In this document: piece by piece, positions 30,859 to 38,911 of the stretch
How positions within the stretch are numbered: the stretch's first letter is position 1
Layout: each line of letters opens with the position of its first letter
Assembly: GCA_965221185.1 (NCBI GenBank)
Contig: OZ244866.1
Coordinates: 3,658,001 to 3,722,000 of the forward strand
DNA length: 64,000 nucleotides
Direction of reading: 5' to 3'
DNA from: Aldehydirespirator sp965221185
Lineage (GTDB): Bacteria; Actinomycetota; Acidimicrobiia; Acidimicrobiales; Aldehydirespiratoraceae
Program-made: the position numbers and the translations under genes
Notes under the pieces: model-generated
The model's input: the letters and a program-made list of their open reading frames with translations, nothing else
Database searches by the model: none
What the model was told of the DNA's origin: nothing

Positions 30859-32391
30859 TCACCCGCCTCGGTGAGCTGTCATGTCCTCGGCGTTCGAGCC
30901 GTGCAGCTTGACGGCCCAGTCCCGGAACGAGCCGGTGGGCTGCATGTTCGGTCTTGGTGCAGGCTGTGCCGTCGGCGGCTGCTCGAAGGATGCCTCGTGG
31001 GCCGGAGGCTCGGGTTGGGCGGGCGGCTGCTCGTAGGTGGGCGGCTGCGGCTGTTCGTAGGTGGGTGCCGGGTACTGCTGCGGCAGGTAGCCCCCGGGCG
31101 GCGGCTGTTCATAGGCCTCAGGCGCCGGCGGGTAGGCCTCAGGCTGCGGCGGGTAGCCCCCGGGCGGCTGTTCGTAGTAGTGAGCCGGGTACTGCTGCGG
31201 CTGTTCGTAGGTGGGCGCCGGGTACTGCTGCGGCTGTTCGTAGGTGGGTGCCGGGTACTGCTGCGGCTGTTCGTAGTAGTGAGCCGGGTATTGCTGCGGC
31301 GGGTAGGGCGGAGGCGCAGGCTGGCCGTAGGCCGGGAAGCCTTCCGGCGGCGCCATCGGCGGAGCCTCTCCGTGGCCCGGGGGCGCACCGGGGCTCTGGG
31401 GGTCGCCCGGCCAGCCTGTCGGCGGGAGGTAGTGCGACTGCCCGTAGCCCGCCTCGGCTGCCGGCGCCATCGGAGGCGCAGGCTGGCCGTAGGCCGGGAA
31501 GCCTTCTGGCGGCGCCATCGGCGGAGCCTCCCCGTAGGCGGCCGGATCTTGGATCCCGGAGGGATCCGACACGGCAGCCGCCCCGGCGCCGGCCGCCCGG
31601 CCGGCGTCCTCCGCGGGCTCCGTCTCGGGCGACGTGGCGGGACGGGTCCGGCGGGTCCGGTCGGACACCGGCGGCTTCGCCAACGGGTACAAGTTCTCGC
31701 CGACCTGTTCCAGGCTGGCCCGCCACTTCTTGGACTTGCGCTTGCTGCGGGCCAAGTAGGCGGACAGGTCCGTGGCCATGTCGGCCACGATCTCGATCGA
31801 GCCCGAGAAGGTCAGGCCGTAGTTCTCCTGCCACTCCTCGGGGTCCATGGGCGACTTGCCGACGGTCACCGCGAAAGCCTGAGGGCCGTCACCGCCGGGA
31901 CTGGCGGCCAGCGCGTCCCTGAGATGCTCAAGGCTCGGCAGCTGGCTGTTGTTGCGGCACACCACCACCACCCCGGCCGCCCCGGTCGTCAGCGCCGAGG
32001 CCGCGGTGTCGGCGGTCATGCGGCCACCGTCGATGATCACTGCCATCTCGTTCTCGGAGATCGTGCGAAGGTCCTCGGAGAAGTCGGCGAAGGTGTCGAA
32101 GATGCCGCGGGCCCCGGTGGGACTGGCCGGGGCCGGCATCACGTGCAGGTTCTCGAACAGCACGTCCTGGGCGTGATCGATCAGATGGTTGCTGAGGATC
32201 GGCAGGCCCGATGCGACGAACGACGCCGACCCGGGCGTGAACTGGATGCCGAGGTTGTGGCTGAGCGAGCCCCCGGCGGGATCCGCCTCGATGAGCAGGA
32301 CCTCGCGGCCCGCCGTGGCCCAGTTGGCGGCCAGGTGCATAGCGGTGGTGGAGGCTCCGGGCGAGCCCTGGGTGCTGTAGATGGTCAGCAT
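30859..32391 (-). CDS. cpaE: CpaE/TadZ-like P-loop localisation protein
   Basis: About 510 residues starting at 'MLTIYSTQGSPGASTTAMHL'; a TTG start 32 codons upstream would overlap cpaB and has no ribosome site. The N-terminal 250 residues are a ParA/MinD-like fold: deviant Walker A 'GSPGASTT' (9-16, lacking the usual Lys), 'VLLIEADPAGGSLSHNLG' and 'MAVIIDGGRM' (Walker B equivalent). Loss of the Lys is known in TadZ/CpaE proteins, which act as polar localisers of the Tad machine rather than efficient ATPases. The C-terminal half is a Pro/Gln/Tyr-rich disordered tail with 'QQYPAPTYEQP' repeats. It lies between cpaB and tadA. Confidence 0.78.
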   Translation of the reverse strand: MLTIYSTQGSPGASTTAMHLAANWATAGREVLLIEADPAGGSLSHNLGIQFTPGSASFVASGLPILSNHLIDHAQDVLFENLHVMPAPASPTGARGIFDTFADFSEDLRTISENEMAVIIDGGRMTADTAASALTTGAAGVVVVCRNNSQLPSLEHLRDALAASPGGDGPQAFAVTVGKSPMDPEEWQENYGLTFSGSIEIVADMATDLSAYLARSKRKSKKWRASLEQVGENLYPLAKPPVSDRTRRTRPATSPETEPAEDAGRAAGAGAAAVSDPSGIQDPAAYGEAPPMAPPEGFPAYGQPAPPMAPAAEAGYGQSHYLPPTGWPGDPQSPGAPPGHGEAPPMAPPEGFPAYGQPAPPPYPPQQYPAHYYEQPQQYPAPTYEQPQQYPAPTYEQPQQYPAHYYEQPPGGYPPQPEAYPPAPEAYEQPPPGGYLPQQYPAPTYEQPQPPTYEQPPAQPEPPAHEASFEQPPTAQPAPRPNMQPTGSFRDWAVKLHGSNAEDMTAHRGG

Positions 32392-32446
32392 GGGACCGGC
32401 CGGTGCTGGTGCGGCGCTCGACTGTCGTCCGGCGAGACGATGGTCA

Positions 32447-33238
32447 TCATTGGTCCTCAACGGGCTCAGGGCCCGATCCCGTTTCAATCGAAGTGTCTGG
32501 TGTAGCCGGAGGAACGCTAGCTGCCTGCTTATCCAACGCGTCGACCAAGTCGTCGATGGTGAGGTCGAAGCCCAGCTTGAGCATCGTGCGGTCGGCCGCC
32601 GCGGTGTAGCGGTCGACGCTGCTCTTGATGGTGAGCGCCTCCTCGAGAGTGACCACGTAGTAGATGTCGTCGCCCTGCACGAACTCCAGCTGCAGCACCC
32701 CGATGAGGCCCAGGGCGCCGGCCTCGCCGTCGACGCCCGCAGACTCCCGGCCGAGCAGGGCCACCGTGTCGCCGGTGTTCAGGCTGCCGAAGGGAGCTTC
32801 CCCGGACGGCAGCCTCACCTGGATGAGCACCCTGTCCGTCTCGTCCTCCCCCGACAGGGGCGGCGTCTCGAACAGGCCCTCGGTAACGATCGTCCCGGCG
32901 GGTATCCGGCCGGTCGCCCACTTGCCGAGCACCGCGCCGAGCTGGTCGACGGTGAGGGCCGAGGCTGTGCCCAGGTTCGCTTCGACGACGGTGAAGTCCT
33001 GGGCCTGGGCCACCTCCCAGCGCTCGATGGTCCGAGCCGCGATCAGGTACTCGGCGCGCTGGTCGATGCTCTGGAGCACGAACCAGAAGCCGAACCCGGC
33101 CCCGAACACCAGCAGCAGGCCCAGCAGGAGCAGCCCGCTCCGCCGCTGCTTCTGCTGCGCACCCGGAAGCGCGACCTGCCGCCTCTGGGCCCGCGGGACG
33201 GTGGGCGCGCGCTCTCTCGGAGGGGGAGGATTGGTCAT
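32447..33238 (-). CDS. cpaB: Flp pilus assembly protein CpaB (SAF domain)
   Basis: A 263-residue protein. A basic Pro-rich head is followed by one membrane helix ('SGLLLLGLLLVFGAGFGFWF'), then the SAF domain typical of CpaB/RcpC: 'YLIAARTIERWEVAQAQDFT', 'GRIPAGTIVTEGLF', 'RVLIQVRLPSGEAPFGSLNT'. In the family CpaB helps the pilus cross or anchor in the envelope. It is the first gene of the cpaB-cpaE-tadABC operon; the start is the ATG for 'MTNPPPPRER'. The upstream 180 bp are shared with the divergent prepilin peptidase gene and contain a TATATA box (33309-33314). Confidence 0.8.
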   Translation of the reverse strand: MTNPPPPRERAPTVPRAQRRQVALPGAQQKQRRSGLLLLGLLLVFGAGFGFWFVLQSIDQRAEYLIAARTIERWEVAQAQDFTVVEANLGTASALTVDQLGAVLGKWATGRIPAGTIVTEGLFETPPLSGEDETDRVLIQVRLPSGEAPFGSLNTGDTVALLGRESAGVDGEAGALGLIGVLQLEFVQGDDIYYVVTLEEALTIKSSVDRYTAAADRTMLKLGFDLTIDDLVDALDKQAASVPPATPDTSIETGSGPEPVEDQ

Positions 33239-33326
33239 GGGTGCTGCTGCGAGCGGTGCCAACCTGCAGGACGCACGTTCGGCGCCAGCCGGTCAGGCAT
33301 CAGACGACTATATACATTTTCACACT

Positions 33327-33410
33327 ATGAACATTACGGCTAATGCGGCGGAAGCTACCAGGCTGCTTGGGCCGAACGCTCCGATCCTGAAGCGAATCTT
33401 CGAGGACTAG
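33327..33410 (+). CDS. Candidate 27-residue small ORF before the prepilin peptidase
   Basis: ATG at 33327, 27 codons and TAG, encoding a peptide beginning 'MNITANAAEATRLLG' and ending 'KRIFED'. A TATATA box lies 12-18 bp upstream, so the transcript would be nearly leaderless, and no ribosome site is present. It ends 9 bp before the prepilin peptidase GTG and may couple or regulate it. The composition is protein-like but the evidence is thin. Confidence 0.3.
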   Translation: MNITANAAEATRLLGPNAPILKRIFED

Positions 33411-33419
33411 CGTTCTCGC

Positions 33420-33914
33420 GTGGACATCGCAGCGGTGCTCGTCGCGGCCGCGGCCGCAGCCTGGCTGATCGCGGGCGTTTGGCTGGCCGTAACCGACCTT
33501 CGCACCGGCCTGCTCCCGACACGGGTGATCTGGCCCACCGCCGGGGTGGTCTGGGCGCTCTACGCGGCGGCGTCGCTGGTGGAGGCCGAGCCGGCCGGCC
33601 TCATCGGAGCGGCGCTGGGCGCGGCGCTCTGCGGGGCGATCCTGGCCGCGGTCCACTTCGCCCATCCGCCCTCGATGGGCTTCGGCGATGTTCGTCTCAG
33701 CGTGCTCAACGGCCTGCTGTGCGGATGGTGGGGCTGGCAGGCCGCGCTGCTGGGTCTGATGGCCGGGTTTGCACTGGCCCTTCCCGAGGCCCTAGTCGTG
33801 ATCATCCGCCACGGGATGAAGACCAGCCGGCCGCTGGGGCCCTATCTGCTTGCCGGCGCGGCGGTGGCGGTTGGCTGGGCGGCCGCGACCCGCGGCCTGA
33901 TCCCGGCCCGCTAG
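33420..33914 (+). CDS. tadV: Type IV/Flp prepilin peptidase (A24 family)
   Basis: A 164-residue polytopic membrane protease of the short CpaA/TadV type, without the methylase domain. The two catalytic aspartates are visible: Asp26 in 'WLAVTDLRTGLLP' and Asp90 in 'MGFGDVRLS' (GxGD motif, 87-90). Five or six hydrophobic segments surround them. It would cleave the leader peptides of the pilin-like proteins and TadE-like minor pilins in this window. It is divergent from the cpaB operon and shares its intergenic region. It starts at GTG; it ends 4 bp before the convergent VOC gene. Confidence 0.87.
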   Translation: MDIAAVLVAAAAAAWLIAGVWLAVTDLRTGLLPTRVIWPTAGVVWALYAAASLVEAEPAGLIGAALGAALCGAILAAVHFAHPPSMGFGDVRLSVLNGLLCGWWGWQAALLGLMAGFALALPEALVVIIRHGMKTSRPLGPYLLAGAAVAVGWAAATRGLIPAR

Positions 33915-33918
33915 CGGC

Positions 33919-34362
33919 TCACGACACCAGCTCGAAGTACTGGACCTCCACCATCAGCGGCAGCAGGTAGCGCACGTAGAAGCTGTGCAGCTTCAGCACG
34001 CCGAAGTCCTCGACCTCGTAGCCCATGACGTCCACCCTCGCGTCGCCCGCCGCGAAGGCCTCGGCCCGGCGCAGCACCTCCCTCAGCTCCTCCAAGCTGT
34101 CGACGGCCATCCCGAAATGGTCGCCCCTGGGCGCCTTCATGGGGCTGTCGTCGGCGACGACGAACACGAACTGGTCATAGGAGTGCACCCCCATCACCAG
34201 CCGCTCGCGGTCCTCGGTCATGGTGGGGTGCTCCTGCCAGCCGAACACCTCGCCATAGAAGCGGGTGATGTCGGCCCGGCCCGCCTCGTCGAGCAGGTCG
34301 GCGGGCACGCTCATGGCCACATGGTTGAAGCGGCCAGGGCCCTTGAAACTGTCGAGGGTCAC
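33919..34362 (-). CDS. VOC-family (glyoxalase-like) protein
   Basis: A 147-residue protein with the beta-alpha-beta-beta-beta metal-site fold of the VOC superfamily: 'GRFNHVAMSVPAD' (first metal His in 'NHVAM'), 'YGEVFGWQEHPTM', 'VFVVADDSPMKAPRGDHFGM' (second His in 'DHFGM') and a C-terminal 'EVQYFELVS'. The GTG start overlaps the stop of the alcohol dehydrogenase gene (GTGA, 34359-34362), so it belongs to a three-gene operon with a CoA ligase and a zinc dehydrogenase. Family members are dioxygenases, epimerases or lyases; the substrate is unknown. Confidence 0.8.
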   Translation of the reverse strand: MTLDSFKGPGRFNHVAMSVPADLLDEAGRADITRFYGEVFGWQEHPTMTEDRERLVMGVHSYDQFVFVVADDSPMKAPRGDHFGMAVDSLEELREVLRRAEAFAAGDARVDVMGYEVEDFGVLKLHSFYVRYLLPLMVEVQYFELVS

Positions 34363-35384
34363 GGTTGCACCAGTACCTTTCCGGCCACCTCGCCGGAGCG
34401 CAGGCGGCCCATCGTGTCGATGATCCCGTCCAGGCCGACGGGATCCGGCTCGAGCAGCACATCCAGCGGGAGGGCGCCCGACGCGATGAGCTCCAGCGCG
34501 GCGGGCAGGCCGCCGGGGTCGTACTCGTAGGCGCCGGTGACCACCAGCTCGTTGAGGATCATCCGGTTCGTGTCGAGCCTCGGATAGTCCATGCCGGTGC
34601 CCACCATCACCATCGTCCCGCCGCCGTCCAGCTGGGTCAGGCCTGCCTGGGCGGCCTGGCGGGCCCCGGAGGTCTCGAACACCCAACCGACCGCGTCCGC
34701 GGGGACCTGGCCGGGATGGCCGGGGTCTCGGAGATCGTCGGCCGAGCGGACCGCGGCACCCAGCCGCCGGGCCAGGTCCTGGCGCGGCGTCGAGGGCTCG
34801 ACCACGGTCACGTCGGTGCCTCGGGCCAGCAGCACGGCCACCACCGCGGCTCCGATCGGGCCGCAGCCGAACACCATCGCCCGCCCGCCGGGCACAAGCG
34901 AGCCCCGGGTGACGGCGTGCATGGCCACCGCCAGCGGCTCGGCGTAGGCCGCCTCCCTCAGGCCGATCCCGTCGGGGATCGCGGTGAGGTTGCGATAGTC
35001 GGTGGCCAGGTAGCGGGCGAAGGCGCCCGAGTGGCCGTCGTCGATCCCGGCGAGGGGGCGCTGGGCGCACAGCCCGGGCTGCCCCGCCCGGCAGTGCTGG
35101 CAGCGGCCGCACTCGACCCAGCCTCGGCCCACCACCGCGGTTCCCGCATCGATGCGGGCCTCGGCTCCGGCGGCGGCCACCCGGCCCGACCATTCGTGGC
35201 CGAAGATGGTGTCGGGTGTGCCCCAGCCGTCGAGCACCATATGCAGGTCGGTGCCGCACAATCCGCAGTAGGCCACCTCCACCAGGGCGTCGCGGGGTCC
35301 CACCGCCGGCACGGGCACGTCGGCGATATCCAGTTCGCCGGGGCGCCGGTACACGGCGGCCGCCATGGTGGCCAGGAGAGTCAC
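34359..35384 (-). CDS. Zinc-dependent alcohol dehydrogenase (MDR family)
   Basis: A 341-residue medium-chain dehydrogenase. Catalytic zinc ligands lie in 'AYCGLCGTDLHM' (Cys) and 'FGHEWSGRV' (His-Glu). Structural zinc Cys are in 'CGRCQHCRAGQPGLC'. The nucleotide fold is 'RAMVFGCGPIGAAVVAVLLA' (GxGxxG) with 'VTVVEPS' at the second strand. The GTG start overlaps the CoA ligase stop by 4 bp; the frame further upstream is antisense-like and rejected. It oxidises an alcohol or sorbitol-like substrate with NAD(P); with its operon partners a hydroxyacyl or hydroxy-acid substrate is plausible. Confidence 0.86.
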   Translation of the reverse strand: MTLLATMAAAVYRRPGELDIADVPVPAVGPRDALVEVAYCGLCGTDLHMVLDGWGTPDTIFGHEWSGRVAAAGAEARIDAGTAVVGRGWVECGRCQHCRAGQPGLCAQRPLAGIDDGHSGAFARYLATDYRNLTAIPDGIGLREAAYAEPLAVAMHAVTRGSLVPGGRAMVFGCGPIGAAVVAVLLARGTDVTVVEPSTPRQDLARRLGAAVRSADDLRDPGHPGQVPADAVGWVFETSGARQAAQAGLTQLDGGGTMVMVGTGMDYPRLDTNRMILNELVVTGAYEYDPGGLPAALELIASGALPLDVLLEPDPVGLDGIIDTMGRLRSGEVAGKVLVQP

Positions 35385-36895
35385 TGGTCGCCTCCGGCGG
35401 GGTTGCGGGCAGGCTCTCTCAAGCTGTCGGCAGGCTGCCTTGAGCTGTCGTGTAGCTCCTTCAAGTTGTCGGCAAGCCTCATGCGATCCACTTTGCCAGA
35501 TGCCAGTACGGGAAGCTCCTGCACCACTTGGATCCTCTCGGGTGTCATGAAGCGGGCGACGCCCCGCTGCGCGAACCAGTCCCGGCACGCAGCGAGGTCG
35601 AAGCCCTCGGGGGCGACCACGAATGCGGCGACCCGCTCGCCCAAGAGGTCGTCGGGCTCGGCCACGGCCGCAGCTTGGCGCACCGCCGGGTGCGCCTCAA
35701 GGTGCTGCTCCACTTCCACCGCGGAGATGGTCTCGCCGCTGCGGATGATCCGGTCACCGAGCCTGCCGGTGATCGTCACCCAGCCGTCCTCAACGGTGGC
35801 CAGGTCGCCGGTGCGGAACCAGCCGTCGACGAAGGAGTCGGCGGTGTCGGCCGGGTCGAGATAGCCCCGGGCCACTTCGGGACCGGTCACCCACAGCTCG
35901 CCCGAGGGATCGACCCTGAACCGGGTCTCTCCGAAGGCTCGGCCGTCAGTGAGGATCATCCTGTCGGTGGGGTCATCGAAGCGGGAAGTGGCGATGGTGG
36001 GGGCCTCCGTAGAGCCGTAGGAGCGCTTCACCACCACCCCCAGCGCGGCTGCGGCCCGCCGGCAGAACGCGGGGGTCACCCCGGCGCCCCCGCAGGAGAT
36101 CATCCGCAACGTCGCGGTCCGGGAGGGTTCGAAGCCGGCGCAGTCCATGAGGGTGATGAACATCGTGGGCGGCCCCACCATGTAGGTGATCGACTCCTGT
36201 TCGATGAGCTCCAAGGCCTTCTCCGGATGCCAGCGGGGCATCAGAACCGTCTTCATGCCGGCCGCGCCCGGAATCAGCACGCCGTGCAGCAATCCCGCAA
36301 CATGGGCCAGCGGTGACGGCACCAGAGCGCAGTCGTGGGGCATCAAGCCGTGGGCCTCGGTGAGCTGGACGATCTTGTAGGCCAGGCTCCCGTGAGTGTG
36401 GACCACGCCCCGAGGCGTCCCGGTGGACCCGGAGGTGAACATCACCACCGCATCGGCATCATCGGAGGCCCCCGCAGATGGCACTCCGCTCGGGTGTGTT
36501 GGTGCGTTCGTGTGTGTTGGTCCGCCGGCCTCGGCGGTCAGTTCGTCGATGGTGGCCGCACGCACGGAGCCGGTCGGCGGGAAGTCGGGGCCCGCGATGG
36601 TGACGACGGGTCGAGCCTGGACCAGCGACCGGTTCAACTGGTGCGAGCCGGCCGCAGGATGCAAGGCCACCGCCACCGCCCCGATCCGCCAGCAGGCTCG
36701 GTAGACGACCACGCCGTCGACGCCTGTCGGCAGCCGGAACAGCACCCGGTCGCCCTGCTCGACGCCCCGGGCCGCCAACCCGGACGCCAGTGCTCGGACC
36801 CGACCCTCCAGTTCTCCACTGGAGAACCGGCTGGCGCCCGAGACCACCATGTCGGTGCGGGTCGGCGCCCCCGTGAGCAGAGAGTCCAGAGTCAC
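35381..36895 (-). CDS. AMP-forming acyl-CoA synthetase
   Basis: About 504 residues of the ANL superfamily. The AMP-binding P-loop is 'MFTSGSTGTPRGVVHTHG', A5 is 'RSYGSTEAPTIATS', A7 is 'DGWFRTGDLATVEDGWV' and A8 'GRLGDRIIRSGETISAVEVE'. The A10 lysine is in 'LPVLASGKVDRMRL'. It activates a carboxylic acid to its CoA thioester. Start at GTG (a TTG two codons earlier is the alternative). It is first in the operon with the dehydrogenase and VOC genes. Its C-terminal tail has short 'QPADSLREPA' repeats matched by degenerate DNA repeats. Substrate class cannot be fixed from sequence alone. Confidence 0.86.
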   Translation of the reverse strand: MTLDSLLTGAPTRTDMVVSGASRFSSGELEGRVRALASGLAARGVEQGDRVLFRLPTGVDGVVVYRACWRIGAVAVALHPAAGSHQLNRSLVQARPVVTIAGPDFPPTGSVRAATIDELTAEAGGPTHTNAPTHPSGVPSAGASDDADAVVMFTSGSTGTPRGVVHTHGSLAYKIVQLTEAHGLMPHDCALVPSPLAHVAGLLHGVLIPGAAGMKTVLMPRWHPEKALELIEQESITYMVGPPTMFITLMDCAGFEPSRTATLRMISCGGAGVTPAFCRRAAAALGVVVKRSYGSTEAPTIATSRFDDPTDRMILTDGRAFGETRFRVDPSGELWVTGPEVARGYLDPADTADSFVDGWFRTGDLATVEDGWVTITGRLGDRIIRSGETISAVEVEQHLEAHPAVRQAAAVAEPDDLLGERVAAFVVAPEGFDLAACRDWFAQRGVARFMTPERIQVVQELPVLASGKVDRMRLADNLKELHDSSRQPADSLREPARNPAGGDQ

Positions 36896-37085
36896 CGGCA
36901 ACGGTTAGCGCCGAACAGCGGTACCAGATCGAAATATGCACGGATTGTTGTCATATATGAGGCAAAAGTCGTGCAGATTTCGCTGAGGTGTCGAACGCGG
37001 CACGCCTCCGGGCGGCCTTCTCGCGCCGGCGTTCGGTCCGGTGCGGTGTTCGGTCTGGTGCGGGAGGACATGGGCCGTCCTGCCC

Positions 37086-37535
37086 TCAGTCGGTTAGGCC
37101 GATCGGTTCGTTGCCGGTGAACACGATCTCCCGGCCGGCCACCTGCCAGCCGTCAGCGCCCCGGCGCAGGATGTCGTGGTAGCGGCCGGTCTGCAGGATC
37201 TTGTTGTCCTTGGTTACGAAGGCGAAGTCGGTGGTAGCGGTGGCCTCGTCGCCGTGCAGGTTGATCCGAGGCTCGCTGATCATGTGCTTGCCTCTGAGTT
37301 TCTCGGTCTGGAACGGCTCGATGGCGGCCCGCATCTCGGCCCGGCCCCGAGTGCGGGTCCCCATCACCGCGAACCGGCAGTCTCGGGTGTACAGCAAGGC
37401 CCACTCTTCGAAGTGGCCGTCGTCGAGGGTCTGGCAGCATGCGGCCAGCAGCCGGTCTATGGCGGCGGTGTCCAACAGCAGCTGGATCGCGTCTGCGGCC
37501 GCGGCAGCGTCCAAGTTTGGTGCGGTGTTGTCCAT
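37086..37535 (-). CDS. SnoaL-like (NTF2-fold) protein
   Basis: A 149-residue cone-shaped-fold protein: 'AIDRLLAACCQTLDDGHFEE', 'WALLYTRDCRFAVMG', a long central helix 'GRAEMRAAIEPFQTEK', then strands 'HMISEPRINLHGDEATATTD' and 'TGRYHDILRRGADGWQVAGR', the usual SnoaL_4/ring-hydroxylase-beta-like pattern. In family knowledge such proteins are either small hydratase/isomerases or accessory subunits; no catalytic dyad can be named confidently. It is divergent from the acyl-CoA dehydrogenase at 37660, with an 18-bp repeat array in between. Confidence 0.78.
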   Translation of the reverse strand: MDNTAPNLDAAAAADAIQLLLDTAAIDRLLAACCQTLDDGHFEEWALLYTRDCRFAVMGTRTRGRAEMRAAIEPFQTEKLRGKHMISEPRINLHGDEATATTDFAFVTKDNKILQTGRYHDILRRGADGWQVAGREIVFTGNEPIGLTD

Positions 37536-37550
37536 CCTCTGACGCTACCC

Positions 37551-37641
37551 GTCACGGAGTCGGGCGCTGTCGGGGAGTCGGATGCGGTCGGGGAGTCGGG
37601 CGCTGTCGCTGAGTCGGGTGCTGTCGGGGATGTCGGGCGGC
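37551..37641. repeat. 18-bp tandem repeats between divergent gene starts
   Basis: About five units based on 'GTCGGGGAGTCGGGCGCT' fill the gap between the SnoaL-like gene start (37535) and the acyl-CoA dehydrogenase start (37660). The array occupies the only place where promoters of both genes could lie, so copy number could affect expression. Confidence 0.72.
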
Positions 37642-37659
37642 AGTAGGGTCCGGCGAGAC

Positions 37660-38829
37660 ATGGACCTGTCGTTGTCGGCTGCTGAGAAGGCGTTCGCGCT
37701 GGCTGTGCGGCGGTGGCTCGCCCGCAACATCGAGCGGCCCGGCCCGGACCTCAGTCCTGAAGAATTGATCGATTGGGGGCGACGATGGCAGGCCAAGCTG
37801 GCTGAGGCCCGGATGGTGGCCATCTCCTGGCCGGAGTCGGTGGGTGGCCGGGACGCGACGCCAGTGGAGGTTGCCCTCTACAACATGGAGTACGCCCGTG
37901 CCGGCGCGCCCCAGCCGGTGAACAGGGTGGGCATCAACCTGGCCGGGCCCACCCTGCTGGCCCACGGCACGCCCGAGCAGCAGGCCCGCTGGCTGCCGCG
38001 CATCCTCGACGCCAGCGAGATCTGGTGCCAACTGTTCAGCGAGCCGGCCGCGGGATCAGACCTGGCCTCGCTTCGGACCACAGCTGAGCAGGCCGCCGAC
38101 GGGTGGCTGGTCACCGGCGAGAAGGTGTGGACCTCCTACGCCGGGTCGTCCAAATGGGGGATCGCCCTGGTGCGCACCGGCGTCGACGGTGAGCGGAGCC
38201 GTCACCGGGGCATCTCCTGCATGGTGATCGACATGGAGGCCCCGGGGGTGGAGGTCAGACCCCTGCGCCAGATCACCGGCGAGTTCGAGTTCAACCAGGT
38301 CGGTCTGGACGGGGTCTTCGTGCCCGCCGACCAGTTGGTGGGTGGATTGCACCAGGGATGGGCGGTGGCCGGCACCACCCTGGCCCACGAGCGGGGTACC
38401 GCCTACCCGTTCAAGGAGCAGGTGGTGCACGAGATCTACCTCGGCGAACTGATGGCCGACGCCCGGGGCCGCGGCGCCCTGGCCGACCCGCCGGTCGCCG
38501 ACTGCATCGTGGACGCCTACGTCGAGCTGAGGCTGCTGCGGCTGCGGAACTACCGGACGCTGTCGCAGTTGGGCCGCGGCGTCGAGCCCGGCCCCGACTC
38601 CAGCATCACCAAGCTCGTCCACTCGTCCATGACCCGCCGGTTCTCGTCCACTGCCCTCGACATTCTCGGTGACGAGGCCCCGCTCTGGCCCGCCGGTGGC
38701 CGCGACCTGTCGGCCGGCAGCTGGCAACGCCAGTGGCTGTGGTCGAAGGCGGGCTCCATCGCGGGCGGCACCGACGAGATCCAGCGCAACATCATCGCCG
38801 AGCGCCTGCTGGGCCTGCCCCGCGGTTGA
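37660..38829 (+). CDS. Acyl-CoA dehydrogenase
   Basis: A 389-residue flavoprotein of the ACAD family, start at 'MDLSLSAAEKAFALAVRRWL'. FAD/substrate loops: 'EIWCQLFSEPAAGSDLASLR' (the F/YC.TEP.AGSD region), 'GEKVWTSYAGSSKWGIALVR', and 'GLDGVFVPADQLVG'. The C-terminal active-site segment is 'AGSIAGGTDEIQRNIIAERL', typical of the family. It catalyses alpha,beta-desaturation of an acyl-CoA, passing electrons to ETF. The catalytic Glu position differs among subfamilies and is not assigned here. It stands alone on the plus strand, ending at a strong symmetrical hairpin shared with the convergent ligase gene. Confidence 0.88.
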   Translation: MDLSLSAAEKAFALAVRRWLARNIERPGPDLSPEELIDWGRRWQAKLAEARMVAISWPESVGGRDATPVEVALYNMEYARAGAPQPVNRVGINLAGPTLLAHGTPEQQARWLPRILDASEIWCQLFSEPAAGSDLASLRTTAEQAADGWLVTGEKVWTSYAGSSKWGIALVRTGVDGERSRHRGISCMVIDMEAPGVEVRPLRQITGEFEFNQVGLDGVFVPADQLVGGLHQGWAVAGTTLAHERGTAYPFKEQVVHEIYLGELMADARGRGALADPPVADCIVDAYVELRLLRLRNYRTLSQLGRGVEPGPDSSITKLVHSSMTRRFSSTALDILGDEAPLWPAGGRDLSAGSWQRQWLWSKAGSIAGGTDEIQRNIIAERLLGLPRG

Positions 38830-38846
38830 GCCCCGGGCGTCGTCCC

Positions 38847-38894
38847 AAATTGATGCAGTTGACGACCCTCTGGGGGAGCGAACTACATCAATTT
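38847..38894. terminator. Bidirectional terminator-like hairpin between convergent genes
   Basis: Arms AAATTGATGCAGTT (38847-38860) and AACTACATCAATTT (38881-38894) pair over 14 bp with a single mismatch. Because the outer bases are AAATT/AATTT, a short U-run follows the stem on both strands. It lies between the dehydrogenase (ends 38829) and the ligase gene (ends 38912). It stands out as AT-rich in this GC-rich DNA. Confidence 0.65.
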
Positions 38895-38911
38895 CGGCTC
38901 GGCGTCGTTGA

